Numbered from the stretch's first letter, positions 45,759 through 55,063 are shown. The stretch: 64,000 nucleotides of DNA from an uncultured Paraburkholderia sp. (GCA_940746715.1 CALNWN010000013.1:1-64000), one strand, 5' to 3'. A program made the numbers and translations. The notes: generated from the sequence alone by a model not told the origin.

Positions 45759-45789
45759 CAAAAAAATCCGCCCCAGATAAGCGGGCGGA
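45759..45789 (-). terminator. Terminator of the histidine kinase unit
   Basis: TCCGCCC (45767-45773) and GGGCGGA (45783-45789) pair; AAAAAAA on the left is the T-run of the - strand transcript. Confidence 0.75.
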
Positions 45790-45925
45790 CTGAGAAGGGC
45801 GGCATCGAGGTTGCCGGGGGCCAACTATAAGACCGCCGGCCATCCGGTAGCCCATTCGGTAAGGTGACGTAAGCGCACCTCGGCCGCGTCAGCCAGCCGC
45901 GCCTGCGCTCGGCGTGATCGGCGTC

Positions 45926-47230
45926 TCACGCGCACGCCGCCTCGACCGGCAACTCGAACACACGTCCAGACCGCCCTCGGCGTGATTGCGCACCTGGCAG
46001 CGTCCGCCGCGGTCGTGCGCAAGACGCGCGACGATCGCGAGGCCGAGGCCGCAATGGCCTTCGCCGCCGCGCGCGGCATCGAGTCTCACAAACGGTTTCA
46101 TCGCGGCGGCAATGCGGTCGTCGGGAATGCCCGCACCGTGGTCGCGCACGCTGATGGTCCAATGTTCGCCGTTGCGCGCAGTCGCGATGTCTACGGGCGG
46201 CGCGCCTTGTTCCAGCGCGTTATCGACGAGGTTGGTCACGAGCCGGTCGAGCAGCGTGCGTGGCAGCGTGAACGACGGACCGGCACGCAAATCCAGCGCG
46301 AAGAGCGCGGTTTCGCCGGCGCGGTCGTCCGGCGCTTCGTCGGGATTGGCGCTCACGCTGTCATTGTCGGAGAACTGCTCGCGCAGAAATTCGTCGACTT
46401 CGACCGGCGGGCCGGCATCGGCGGATTGACCGGCGAATTCCAGAAACTGCTGGACAATGTTGGTCAGCGAATCCACGTCGCGGATCAGGCCAGCGCGCTC
46501 GCTTTCCGCCACCAGCAAGCTCGCGCGCAGCTTCAGGCGTGTGAGCGGAGCCTTCAGGTCGTGCGCGACGCCGGCCAGCATGACGGCCTCATCGTCGCCG
46601 GCTTCGTTCAGGCGCCGCATCATGTCGTTGAACGAGCCGATCAGATCGCGTAGTTCGCGCGGCCCTTGCACCGTCACCGGCTCGGGACGGCCGCCCGAAC
46701 CGAAAGCGCGCGGCGTCGGCGACGCGCGAAAGGGGACGCTGCATCTGCCACACCGCGAAGAGCGACAGGATCAGCGCGGCGGCCAGCATCGAAATCGCTT
46801 CGATCAGAAAGCGCGGCGGCGGCAAGTCGGCCGGCACCACCATCCAGTTCGACTTGCCCGGAAACAGCACCCACAGTTGCGGCGGACGCAGATCGTCGAC
46901 GGCAATCTGGGTGCCGGGCGGAAGCGTTTCACGCAGATGCCGGGTCAACTGCACGACCAGATGTTCCGTGGGTTCACGCAGACGGACGCTCGGCGGCATG
47001 TTCCAGGTCGGAACGAGATGCACGCGCATGGCGGGCGCGAGCGCGGCACCCTTGATCGGCTCGCCGTTGACGGCCTGCAAGGCCAGCACGACGCCGCGCG
47101 CAAAGCCGTCGATTTCATGCCGCGGCGGCTGCATGACCACGAGCACGAACCAGCCGGCCTGAATCGCCAATAGCACCGCCGTCGAAAGCAACGCCATTCT
47201 GCTGAACAGCGTGTTCAGCGGGTTTCTCAT
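45926..47230 (-). pseudogene. Sensor histidine kinase, broken by two small deletions
   Basis: The kinase starts MRNPLNTLFSRMALLSTA at 47230, with a first membrane segment, a periplasmic domain of about 110 residues and a second segment (AISMLAAALILSLFAVW). In the HAMP linker a GC pair is missing near 46707 (ADAARAFGSGG expected), shifting the frame. The H box (AGVAHDLKAPLTRLKLR), N box (RLVTNLVDNALEQG) and G box remain readable in the new frame. A second lost base near 45960 garbles the last 12 residues (DVWFELPVEAACA expected). It overlaps the regulator gene by ATGA. Confidence 0.88.
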
Positions 47231-47955
47231 GCGTTCGAGGCGGCCTCGTCGGAGAATGGCGTGCCGTCGGCATCGGGCACGAAGACATAGCCTTTGCCGC
47301 GCACGGTCTGCACGTAGCACGGATTGGACGGATCGTCCTCAATCACGCGGTGCAGGCGCCAGATCGTGCGGTCGCGAAAGGCGAGGTTGTCGCGATGCAC
47401 GAGGTCGTGAATCAGCACGCGCGACAACACCTTATACGGATTGTTGACGAAGATCTTCAGCAGCGCGAACTCGCTGTCGCGCAGCGGCAGCTTGCTATCG
47501 GCGCGCGACAGCGAACGCGTGGCGAAGTCCAGCTCGAATGGGCCGAAGCGGTACGGCTTGCGGGTTTCGGGCGCGCTCGTGGTCGACGGGCCGCGGCGGC
47601 GCAGCACCGTGTGAATGCGCGCGAGTAGTTCGCGCGGATCGAAGGGCTTGGTCAGGTAGTCGTCCGCGCCGAGCGAGAGCCCGACAATGCGGTCGGCCAC
47701 CGTGCCGCGCGCCGTCACGAAGATCACCGGAATGTCGTCGCCGGCGGCGCGCAGCGCGGTGAGCGCGCGCAGACCGTCGGTGTTCGGCATCATGATGTCG
47801 AGCACGACGACCGACGGCCGCTCGCGCTCGAGCCGGCGCTGGAGGTGGGTGCCGTCGTGCAGCACGGACGCGTCGAAGCCGTTCGACTGCAAGAACTTGC
47901 AAAGCAGATCGCGCACGCCCGGATCGTCGTCGACGATAAGGACCTGTGGATTCAT
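47227..47955 (-). CDS. OmpR-family response regulator
   Basis: The 242-residue protein has a receiver domain (MNPQVLIVDDDPGVRDLLC; phospho-acceptor Asp in VVVLDIMMPNTDG; Lys in DDYLTKPFDP) and an OmpR-type winged helix (RTIWRLHRVIEDDPSNPCYV, then TVRGKGYVFVPDA). It is intact although its co-translated kinase is broken. Compared with the second regulator of this window, the recognition-helix region before TIWRL lacks the usual VDVQ/LDVS residues (here AFRDR). Targets are unknown. Confidence 0.9.
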   Translation of the reverse strand: MNPQVLIVDDDPGVRDLLCKFLQSNGFDASVLHDGTHLQRRLERERPSVVVLDIMMPNTDGLRALTALRAAGDDIPVIFVTARGTVADRIVGLSLGADDYLTKPFDPRELLARIHTVLRRRGPSTTSAPETRKPYRFGPFELDFATRSLSRADSKLPLRDSEFALLKIFVNNPYKVLSRVLIHDLVHRDNLAFRDRTIWRLHRVIEDDPSNPCYVQTVRGKGYVFVPDADGTPFSDEAASNA

Positions 47956-48400
47956 GGCGAAATTCTAGACTGCCGCGCGCCTCGCGCGCGCGGCGTGCGG
48001 CCGGCAGTTTGCTTACCAATGCTTGATGACATGCCGATCCGGCCGGAAAGCGGCGCGAATCCGGCCTATGTGCGCGTAAGGCCCCTCACTCAAGGTTCAC
48101 AGCATATTGAGAGCGGTCCTGTGCGTTGCCGCGCAGGACCGTGCGAAATCGCCTTGAGGCGGCGCGCGCCGCGGTCCCGGAAACAATTCGGATGCTTAAG
48201 GAACCGCTGGAAACCGCTCGCAACGGGTCGTAAGAACCGCCGGAAAGCGCGCTTTTCTTCGTGCATCGGCGAGGCGCGGGCGGCGAGATGATTCGTCCTG
48301 CGATACGTCGCGTCGCATGCCGGCAGCGCCTTGAGCCCTCGCCGGCCCGCGCGGCGCACGACCGGCATCCCGCCCAACCCAGTGCCATGCGAGGCTCATC
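47956..48400. other. Gap without a recognised gene, about 445 bases
   Basis: It contains the upstream region of the response regulator. Several frames are open by chance because of high GC, but none has family-like composition. No terminator or clear promoter was identified. It may contain decayed sequence. Confidence 0.5.
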
Positions 48401-48586
48401 ATGACTGTTCCTGGCAACCTGAATTCCACCAGGTTTTCTTCCATCGCGCCCGCGAGGCCGGCCGAAAAACCGGCGTCGTCCGGCAGTTCCGCGGGGGCCG
48501 GCGGCACCGCGCAAAGTAAGGGCTCGGCGACGCAGCCGTCGCTGCCTGCGGGCCTCGTCGGCCACCATGTCAACACCACCGCCTGA
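48401..48586 (+). CDS. Small protein of unknown function, 61 residues
   Basis: MTVPGNLNSTRFSSIAPARP starts a Ser/Ala/Pro-rich, probably disordered product ending HHVNTTA. GAGGCTC lies upstream. It ends 15 bases before the secreted-protein gene at 48602 and could be its operon partner. I do not recognise a family; composition alone supports coding, so this is tentative. Confidence 0.35.
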   Translation: MTVPGNLNSTRFSSIAPARPAEKPASSGSSAGAGGTAQSKGSATQPSLPAGLVGHHVNTTA

Positions 48587-48601
48587 GCTGACGAGGCGCG
48601 C

Positions 48602-49051
48602 GTGTCGACTTCGAAACTTTGCAGGCGCGTTGTTCGCGCCGCCGCGTGGCTCGCGCTCGGCGCGGCGCTGCTGCCGCTCTCGCAGGCGGTGGTCGACGGT
48701 GCGCCGGCGGCCGAGCATGTGCTGCGATTCGCGCGCATGGAAGGCCAGAGCGAAGGCCAAAGCGCGCTGCGGCTCTACGAGATTTCCTTCGTGATCGACG
48801 AGGTCACTGCAGAGGATCTGCGCGACGCGCTCGCGGAGCGCTATGGCCCGCCGCGTCACGCGACGCAGAACGTGTCGTCGCCCGGCGGCGCGCTGCCGGT
48901 CTATGTCTGGGAAAACGCGGTCAGCTCGATCACGCTGTGTTTCCTGCCGGGTACGCGCAACGGCACGCTGACTTATCTGCTGAAGGGCCCGGACGCGTGG
49001 GTCAGGTCGGTAGTACGGCAATGGCAGGCGAGCGATGCGGAAGCCGGTTGA
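48602..49051 (+). CDS. Secreted protein of unknown function, GTG start
   Basis: The 149-residue product has a signal peptide (VVRAAAWLALGAALLPLS, probable cleavage near QA-VVDG) followed by a domain of about 120 residues: RLYEISFVIDEVTAEDLRDA, ERYGPPRHATQN, YVWENAVSSITLCFLPGTR, TLTYLLKGPD. The pattern of strands suggests a compact periplasmic fold, but I do not recognise the family. It lies between a broken two-component system and flgH. Confidence 0.6.
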   Translation: MSTSKLCRRVVRAAAWLALGAALLPLSQAVVDGAPAAEHVLRFARMEGQSEGQSALRLYEISFVIDEVTAEDLRDALAERYGPPRHATQNVSSPGGALPVYVWENAVSSITLCFLPGTRNGTLTYLLKGPDAWVRSVVRQWQASDAEAG

Positions 49052-49149
49052 TGTGAGGTGCGGCGCATGCGGCCACTGCGGCCCATGCGGCTGAGGTTTC
49101 GGAGGAACTCGGACCCGTCTTGGACATAGAGAGTCCAGGGAGTAAAACA

Positions 49150-49817
49150 ATGCTTACGTCACGTTTTTCCGTCGCGCTGTGCGCGGCGGCATGTCTATCC
49201 GCTTGCTCGAGCGCACAGAAGTCGATTGTCGACACACCGATGGCGCCGCCGCTCGTGTCCGCGCCGCTGAACGTCAACACGCAGGGCGCGATCTATCAGG
49301 CCGGCACGCTCATGGTGCTGTACGAGACGCCGCGCGCGCAGCATATCGGCGACGTGCTGACCATTCGGCTGTCGGAGTCGTACAGCGGCAACAACAGTTC
49401 GACGGCGGCGGCGAGCCGCGCGAGCAGCATTACCGCGGACGCCGCCGACAAATCGACCGGCGCGGCGGCGCGGCTCGCGAGGCTGTTCAACATCGACTCA
49501 GCCAGCACCGAGTTCAAAGGGTAGGGCAGCCTCACCGACGTGAGCGGCATGAACGGCACGCTGGCTGTCACCGTGATCGGCACCATGCCCACGGGCAATC
49601 TCGTGGTGTCCGGCGAAAAGTCATTTCGATGAGCGGCAACCGCGACCGTCTGCGTCTGTCGGGCGTCGTCAATCCTAAGGATATCGAAGCAGGCAACTAC
49701 GTTGCGTCGAGCAAGGTCGCGAATGCGCGCATCGAGCAGGCCGGCACCGGCATGATCTCCGACGCGACGACGATGGGCTGGCTGCAGCGCATGTTCCTGA
49801 GCGTGCTGACTTTCTAG
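49150..49817 (+). pseudogene. flgH: Flagellar L-ring lipoprotein FlgH, broken
   Basis: FlgH forms the outer-membrane ring of the flagellar basal body. The start MLTSRFSVALCAAACLSACSS gives a lipobox (LSAC), then GAIYQAGTLMVLYETPRAQH and IGDVLTIRLSESYSG, typical of FlgH. TAG at 49522-49524 interrupts EFKG-stop-GSLTDVSG, and one base is lost near 49620 before ISMSGNRDRLRLSGVVNPKD. The end SVLTF is near normal. No other flagellar gene is adjacent, so this is an orphan copy or a remnant of a deleted cluster. Confidence 0.85.
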
Positions 49818-49897
49818 TGCGGACGACGTCGGCGCACGACGTCAGCGCGCGCGGGCTGCGTGGCAGGCGCCCCCGCGCTGACCGGCGCCCGCGGTAC

Positions 49898-50641
49898 TTA
49901 CTCCGCAAGCGCGGCCGGTCCGCGCTCCGCCGCGCCGATTTCGCCGTCCGGCACGAACACATAGCCGCGTCCCCACACTGTCTGCACGTAGCGCGGTTCG
50001 GACGGGTCGACTTCGATCAGCCGGCGCAATCGCCAGATCGACACATCGAGACTGCGGTTGCGATGCGCCTCGCTATTGCCGTGCAGTTTTTCGAGCAGTT
50101 GCGCGCGCGTGAGCACGGTCATCGCGTGGGTGACGAACACTTTCAGCATCGCAAATTCGCTCGAACGCAGCGTGATGCGCTCGCCGTCGCGGCGCAATTC
50201 GCGCGCCGGGAAATTGACTTCGAAGCGGCCAAAGCGATACGGCGCGCGTTGCTCGGGTGCGCTCGGCGCAATCTAGCCGCGCCGCCGCAGCACCGTGCGA
50301 ATCCGCGCGACCAGCTCGCTCGGTTCGAACGGCTTGCCGAGATAGTCGTCGGCGCCGAGTTCCAGGCCGATCACGCGATCGATCGGATCGGCGCGCGCCG
50401 TGAGAAGAATCACGGGAATGTCGTCGCCCGCGACGCGCAACGCGCGTAGTGCACTGATGCCGTCGAGCTCCGGCATCATGATGTCGAGCACGACGAGCGC
50501 GGGACGTTCGTCCTGGAGCTTGCGCTGCAGCGCCATGCCGTGTTCGAGTGTGGCGACCTTGAAGCCGCGCCCTTCGAGATATTGGCTGACCAGCTCGCGT
50601 ACGACGGGGTCGTCGTCGACGACCAGAATGGATTGGTTCAT
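49898..50641 (-). pseudogene. OmpR-family response regulator split by an amber codon
   Basis: The receiver (MNQSILVVDDDPVVRELVSQ; Asp in VVLDIMMPELDG; DDYLGKPFEP) ends VLRRRG at TAG 50273-50275. The same frame continues IAPSAPEQRAPYRFGRFEVN through a complete winged-helix domain (LDVSIWRLRRLIEVDPSEPR; TVWGRGYVFVPDG) to 49898. Thus the stop falls exactly in the inter-domain linker. Either reading stops and a lone receiver is made, or a downstream start makes a lone DNA-binding domain; neither is the normal regulator. Confidence 0.88.
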
Positions 50642-50730
50642 TCAGATCATCTTAGTGATCCGCGCGGGCGCAGCAAAGCGGCTAACGCTTTCCAATACTT
50701 TCTCGCGTAAGACAAAGCAAGGGCGCGGGG

Positions 50731-51045
50731 CTAATTGATCTGCGAGGTCTGAATGGTCTGCAGCGTCCGGCGGCCAAAATCGGTCTGGTCGATCACCATC
50801 CTGTCGATCATCCGTTGAGCTTGGTGGACGCGGAGGAAAAGCGGTCGGTGTTCGGGCCGCCGGTCTGATAGCGCGCGGTGACGAGAATGCGGCCGTTCTG
50901 CACGAGCGTCAGATCGATGATGGACAGATACTGAATCGCGTCGTCGCTGAACGAGCGGCGGCCGTAGTCGATGGCGGGATTGTACACGAGGCGCGCCTCG
51001 CAGCCGGCCGGCGAGGTGCCGGGATTGTAGACGTCCGAACGAATG
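50731..51045 (-). pseudogene. 3' remnant of a secreted or lipoprotein gene
   Basis: Readable codons give DVYNPGTSPAGCEARLVYNP, SDDAIQYLSIIDLTLVQNGR and ARYQTGGPNTDRFSSASTKLNG, then after a one-base loss near 50814 MIDRMVIDQTDFGRRTLQTI to a stop at 50731. The pattern resembles small bacterial lipoproteins with a conserved Cys in a GCEARL-type motif, but I cannot name the family. Its 5' part is missing; upstream it joins a dehydrogenase remnant. Confidence 0.5.
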
Positions 51046-51330
51046 CCGCGCTGAGCGTATCCGGGTCCAGCGCCTGAAGCGTTTGACGCTGCGCATGCCC
51101 GGCATTCGCGACCAGTTGATCGAGCGCGCCGAAGTTCGCGAGTGTTTGATGCACCACGTGTTCCGCCGCGCCGCGCTCGGCGAGGTCGGCGAACACGGTG
51201 GCGCAGACGGCGCCGTTGGCGCTGCAATCGGCGGCTACCTGCGCAAGACGTTCATGCGACTCGCGCCCGGCAGCACGACGCGCTCGAAAGCCGCGCTGCT
51301 TTCGCCGGCGGCGTCGCTTGCCGTGTTCAT
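51046..51330 (-). pseudogene. Short-chain dehydrogenase remnant
   Basis: The start (MNTASDAAGESSAAFERVV) overlaps the ABC transporter stop by ATGA, so the two were co-translated. The nucleotide-binding TGxxxGIG region is missing, with a frame change near 51270. Then VAADCSANGAVCATVFADLA and LANFGALDQLVANAGHA, the NNAG-like motif of SDR enzymes (here ANAG), are readable before the sequence switches near 51045 to the lipoprotein remnant. The Tyr-Lys catalytic part is gone. Confidence 0.65.
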
Positions 51331-53078
51331 GCGGCGACCGCTTCGGCGGCACGCTCGACGTCGAGCGTTTCGTCATGGAACGCAGCCAGCGACTCGCGAT
51401 GCGCGACGCTGACAATCGCCGCCTTCGGCAGCCGCTCGGTGAAGAGGCGATAGAGACGTGCTTCGTTTTCGGCGTCGAGCGCGCTCGTCGCTTCGTCGAG
51501 GAACAGATAGTCGGGCTTGTGCAGCAACACGCGCGCGGCGGCGAGGCGCTGTTGCTCGCCTGGCGAGAGCACGCGCGTCCAGTGGCCGGATTCCTGCAGA
51601 CGGTCCGCGTATTGCGACAGATGGCAGGTCACGAGCGCCTCGCGGCATTCGTCGTCGGTATAGGTGTCGGCCGCCGACGGATACGCAAGCGCCGCCTTCA
51701 GCGTGCCGATCGGCATGTAGCTCACTTGCGGAATGAACATCATGCGGGCGTTGACCGGCGCGTCGATGGCGCCGTCGCCGAACGGCCACAGGCCGGCCAG
51801 CGCGCGCATCAGCGTGCTCTTGCCCGAGCCCGACGGGCCGCGCACGAGCCAGCGCGAACCCGGGTGAATCACGATATCGCGGATGCGCGACAGGGGGCTG
51901 CCGTTCGGGAGCGCGAGCTCGAGGCCGTCGGTGGAGAGCTCGTCGGCGTCGACGAAATGCAGATTGATGCCGCCGTGCGCGGTGGCTGGCGAGACGGATT
52001 CCTTCAGACGCGGCGCATGCACGACACGCTTGAATTCGCGCAGACGGTTGACCGTGGCGCGCCATTCCACCAGCGTCGAATAACTGTTGATGAACCACGA
52101 GAACGAATCGCTGACGGTGCCGAACGCGCTGGAGATCTGCATCAGCACGCCGAACGTGAAGGCGCCGGCAAAATACCGCGGCGCGGCGACGACAAGCGGA
52201 AAGATGATCGCGATCTGGCCGTAGAAGCTCAGCACGAAGGTGAGCCGCTTCGTGTACTTCATGACCTGCCACCAGTTGTCGCGAATGCGGCTGAACAGCG
52301 AGTGGGCGTTTTTCTTCTCCGTGTCCATGCCGTTGTAGAAGGCGATCTGCTCGGCATTCTCGCGCAGGCGGATCAGGCCGAAACGGAAATCCGCCTCGAC
52401 TTTCTGCGCCTGGTAATTGATGGGCACGAGCGGATGCCCGACCTTCTGGATTACGAGCGATCCGCCCACCGCATAAAGCGCGGCCGCCCACACCATGTAG
52501 CCGGGAATATGCAGCGGCACGCCGCCGAGCGTGATGGTCAGCGCGCCGGCGAGCGCCCACAGGATCGTGATGAACGACACCAGCGTGACGACGGTGGACA
52601 GCAGATCGAGCGTGAGCGAAAGCGTCGTGGTGGCGAAAGACTGCAGGTCGTCGCTGATCCGCTGGTCGGGGTTGTCGGCGAGGCGGTCGCGCTCGATGCG
52701 GTAAAACGCGCTGTCGTGCAGCCACTCGTTCAGATAGCGCGTGGTGAGCCACTGGCGCCAGCGGAAGCCGAGCATCTGGCGCATATAACGCCCGTACACC
52801 GCGAGGATGATGTAGCCGAAAGCGAGCCCGGAAAAAATCATCAGCAGATGCGTGAAGTCGCGCACGTTCTTGGTCTGCAGCGCGTTGTAGAAGTCCGCGC
52901 TCCAGCGGTTCAGGCGGACGTTGATCCACACGACCATGAGGTTTATCGCGATGATCGCAATGAGCATGGCCCACGCCGTCTTTTTCTCTTCCGACACCCA
53001 GTAAGGCTTGATCAGGCTCCAGGCGGAGACTTTCTCGTCGGGCGGCAGCGCGGGGCTGACAGAAGTATGGGTTGTCAT
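51327..53078 (-). CDS. SbmA/BacA-like ABC transporter, fused permease and ATPase
   Basis: The 583-residue protein has six N-terminal membrane segments (residues about 35-330; e.g. AWAMLIAIIAINLMVVWI, LTRYLNEWL-type loop here TTRYLNEWLHDSAFYRIE) of the SbmA/BacA fold and a C-terminal ATPase: Walker A GPSGSGKST, signature VLSPGEQQRLAAARV, Walker B YLFLDEATSALDAE. This is the YddA/BclA class; members import peptides or related compounds. Start 53078 (MTTHTSVSPALPPDEK) is preferred over a longer frame. It is intact although both downstream neighbours are destroyed. Confidence 0.9.
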   Translation of the reverse strand: MTTHTSVSPALPPDEKVSAWSLIKPYWVSEEKKTAWAMLIAIIAINLMVVWINVRLNRWSADFYNALQTKNVRDFTHLLMIFSGLAFGYIILAVYGRYMRQMLGFRWRQWLTTRYLNEWLHDSAFYRIERDRLADNPDQRISDDLQSFATTTLSLTLDLLSTVVTLVSFITILWALAGALTITLGGVPLHIPGYMVWAAALYAVGGSLVIQKVGHPLVPINYQAQKVEADFRFGLIRLRENAEQIAFYNGMDTEKKNAHSLFSRIRDNWWQVMKYTKRLTFVLSFYGQIAIIFPLVVAAPRYFAGAFTFGVLMQISSAFGTVSDSFSWFINSYSTLVEWRATVNRLREFKRVVHAPRLKESVSPATAHGGINLHFVDADELSTDGLELALPNGSPLSRIRDIVIHPGSRWLVRGPSGSGKSTLMRALAGLWPFGDGAIDAPVNARMMFIPQVSYMPIGTLKAALAYPSAADTYTDDECREALVTCHLSQYADRLQESGHWTRVLSPGEQQRLAAARVLLHKPDYLFLDEATSALDAENEARLYRLFTERLPKAAIVSVAHRESLAAFHDETLDVERAAEAVAA

Positions 53079-53505
53079 GAGCGTCCTGAGGAGTGCTGTT
53101 CTAATCTGGCCGTGCCACGGTGGCCGCGCCGCGTTGGACGGGCCACGCGGGCCAGCCCATTGCGGGTCCTGGTGCATGTGCGGGCGCGGCGCCGCATGAG
53201 CGAGCGCCGCGGCGATTGCCGATTCTGGCGCGAAGCCCTTAAGCGAAAATTAATTGTCGTCGCCGCGCGTGCCGCCGGTCGCGGCGCGCGTTCTGCTCAG
53301 ACGCCGCAGCCACGTTTCACCGCCGGATCTCGCACGATGCCGCGTTCGCCGCGTCATCTCTGCTGGCATTGTGCCAGAGCGCCGGGCCGCCGCCCTCGAT
53401 CAGACAAAAGCCGCAAGAGATGGTGCCGGATCAAGCCGCGTGCGACGCAATGCGCCGCTCGTTTGCGAGCGCCGCGCCTTTTATGGTCTAATGACCTTCG
53501 ACGAA
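53079..53505. other. Gap without a gene, about 430 bases
   Basis: The divergent upstream region of the ABC transporter and the thi riboswitch. Open frames here look like chance products of GC-rich sequence. No terminator or strong promoter is evident. Confidence 0.5.
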
Positions 53506-53605
53506 ACAGGGGTGCTTCGCACTTGAGCGGCGTGATTCTCACGCTGCGGCAGCGAGGCTGAGAGAGACCCTTTGCACCCGATCCGGGTAATACCGGCGCG
53601 GGAAG
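53506..53605 (+). promoter_or_regulatory. TPP (THI-box) riboswitch
   Basis: The core CTGAGAGAGACCC followed by ACCCGATCCGGGTAATACC and GCGCGGGAAG is the conserved thiamine pyrophosphate aptamer. The P1 strand begins near AGGGGTGCTT at 53508. It lies upstream of thiO-thiS-thiG-thiE and should reduce their expression when TPP is plentiful. Between it and thiO, about 250 bases carry no intact gene, only a short frame (53739-53861, MTAYCSVMCFAPDRAA) that may be chance or the trace of a deleted gene. Confidence 0.92.
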
Positions 53606-53858
53606 TTTCCGGAAGCAGCCAGTCTTCCATTTCCCGCCGGGCGGCGTACTTCATTCGAGCGCGCCTGTTGCCTGGCCGGCCTTGCCCGCCGGTTTCGTCC
53701 TGGGTACGCGCTTCTTGTTGGCCGTACAGAAAGGACTCGATGACTGCCTATTGTTCAGTTATGTGTTTTGCTCCTGATCGCGCCGCCTGCGTCGGCCGCG
53801 CCGTTCGTCATGCGCGCTGCGTCGCCATCGCCCGTCATATCGAAGCGGAGCGCGCACG

Positions 53859-55058
53859 ATGAGCCGCGCCGCGCAACCCGATTTCGCCGTGCTCGGCGGC
53901 GGCCTGTGCGGGCGCCTCGTCGCTTGGCGGCTTGCCGGAGACGGCCATCGCGTCGCGCTGTATGAGCGCGGCGACGCGGCCGGTTCCGGAGCCGCCGCGT
54001 GGGTCGCGGCGGCCATGCTCGCGCCGCTCGCCGAAGCCGCCAGCGCGGAGCTGCTGATCACGCGGCTGGGCGCGGCATCGCTCGAAAGCTGGCCGCAGGT
54101 GCTGGCCGAGCTGCCAGAGCCGGTGTTCTTCCAGCGCAACGGCACGCTCGTCGTCTGGCATCACGCGGATCGGACCGAGGCGCCGCTGTTCGAAAGGCGC
54201 GTGCGCTCGAACGCGCCGGCCGAATTGCTGGACGGCGGCTTCGTCACGCTGGCCGGTGCGCAACTTGGTGCGGCCGAGCCTGCGCTAGCCGGACGCTTCA
54301 ACCAGGGCTGGCTGTTGCCGCGTGAGGGGCAGCTGGACAACCGCCAGGTGCTGCGCGCGCTCGCCGCGGGCCTTGCGCAACGCGGTGTGGAAACACACTG
54401 GAATACGCCGGTGCAAGACGGTGCGTTGCCGCCGGCGCGTATCACCATTGATTGCCGCGGCCTCGGCGCCAAACCCGTGCTGCCGACGTTGCGCGGCATT
54501 CGCGGCGAAGTGGCGCGCGTGCACGCGCCGGGTATCCATCTGACGCGGCCGGTGCGGCTCCTGCATCCGCGCTATCCGCTCTACATCGCGCCGAAACAGG
54601 ACGATCTGTATGTGATCGGCGCGACCGAAGTGGAGGGCGAGGACATGTCGCCCGTCAGCGTGCGCTCCGCGCTGGAGCTGCTGAGCGCGGCGTTTTCCGT
54701 GCATCCGGGCTTCGGCGAGGCGCGCATTCTCGAACTGAATTCGCAGTGCCGGCCGACGTTGCCCGATCATCGGCCGGCCTTGTTGTGGGACGGCGGGCAA
54801 ACGCTGCGCGTGAACGGCCTGTACCGGCACGGCTACATGATCGTGCCCGAAGTCGCCGACGAAGCCGTGCGTTTTGCGGCGGCGCTGCTGGACGGGCGCG
54901 TCGCCGACGCGGACGCATTCGCGGACTGGCGGCGCGCCGCGCGCTGGAGCGAGCTGTTCCACCAGGAAGGACCGCGCGCGGGAGCCGGCATGAGCGTTGG
55001 GGCGACGAAGCGGCGCGGTGAGCGCTCGCGCATTGGCCATCGACTGAATCGTATTTGA
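53859..55058 (+). CDS. thiO: Glycine/D-amino acid oxidase ThiO
   Basis: ThiO oxidises glycine to dehydroglycine for the thiazole ring of thiamine. The 399-residue flavoprotein has the FAD dinucleotide motif VLGGGLCGRLVAWRLAG near the N-terminus, a DAO-type GIRGEVARVHAPG and C-terminal RVNGLYRHGYMIVPEVADEA. The last 30 residues (GATKRRGERSRIGHRLNRI) are Arg-rich. It is intact and followed after five bases by thiS. Confidence 0.93.
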   Translation: MSRAAQPDFAVLGGGLCGRLVAWRLAGDGHRVALYERGDAAGSGAAAWVAAAMLAPLAEAASAELLITRLGAASLESWPQVLAELPEPVFFQRNGTLVVWHHADRTEAPLFERRVRSNAPAELLDGGFVTLAGAQLGAAEPALAGRFNQGWLLPREGQLDNRQVLRALAAGLAQRGVETHWNTPVQDGALPPARITIDCRGLGAKPVLPTLRGIRGEVARVHAPGIHLTRPVRLLHPRYPLYIAPKQDDLYVIGATEVEGEDMSPVSVRSALELLSAAFSVHPGFGEARILELNSQCRPTLPDHRPALLWDGGQTLRVNGLYRHGYMIVPEVADEAVRFAAALLDGRVADADAFADWRRAARWSELFHQEGPRAGAGMSVGATKRRGERSRIGHRLNRI

Positions 55059-55063
55059 GCACT

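Noticed and set aside
48086..49150. A 354-codon open frame on the - strand over the secreted-protein gene
   Set aside because: Composition is shadow-like and it crosses the clear signal-peptide gene and its upstream gap.
48401..50641. A complete novel secretion or signalling island around flgH and the two regulators
   Set aside because: Three of its genes are pseudogenes and the kinase-regulator pairs are ordinary OmpR-type systems; only the two small intact frames are unexplained.
51198..53561. A 787-codon open frame on the + strand opposite the ABC transporter
   Set aside because: Arg/His/Ala-rich shadow of the SbmA-like gene with no start signal or domain.
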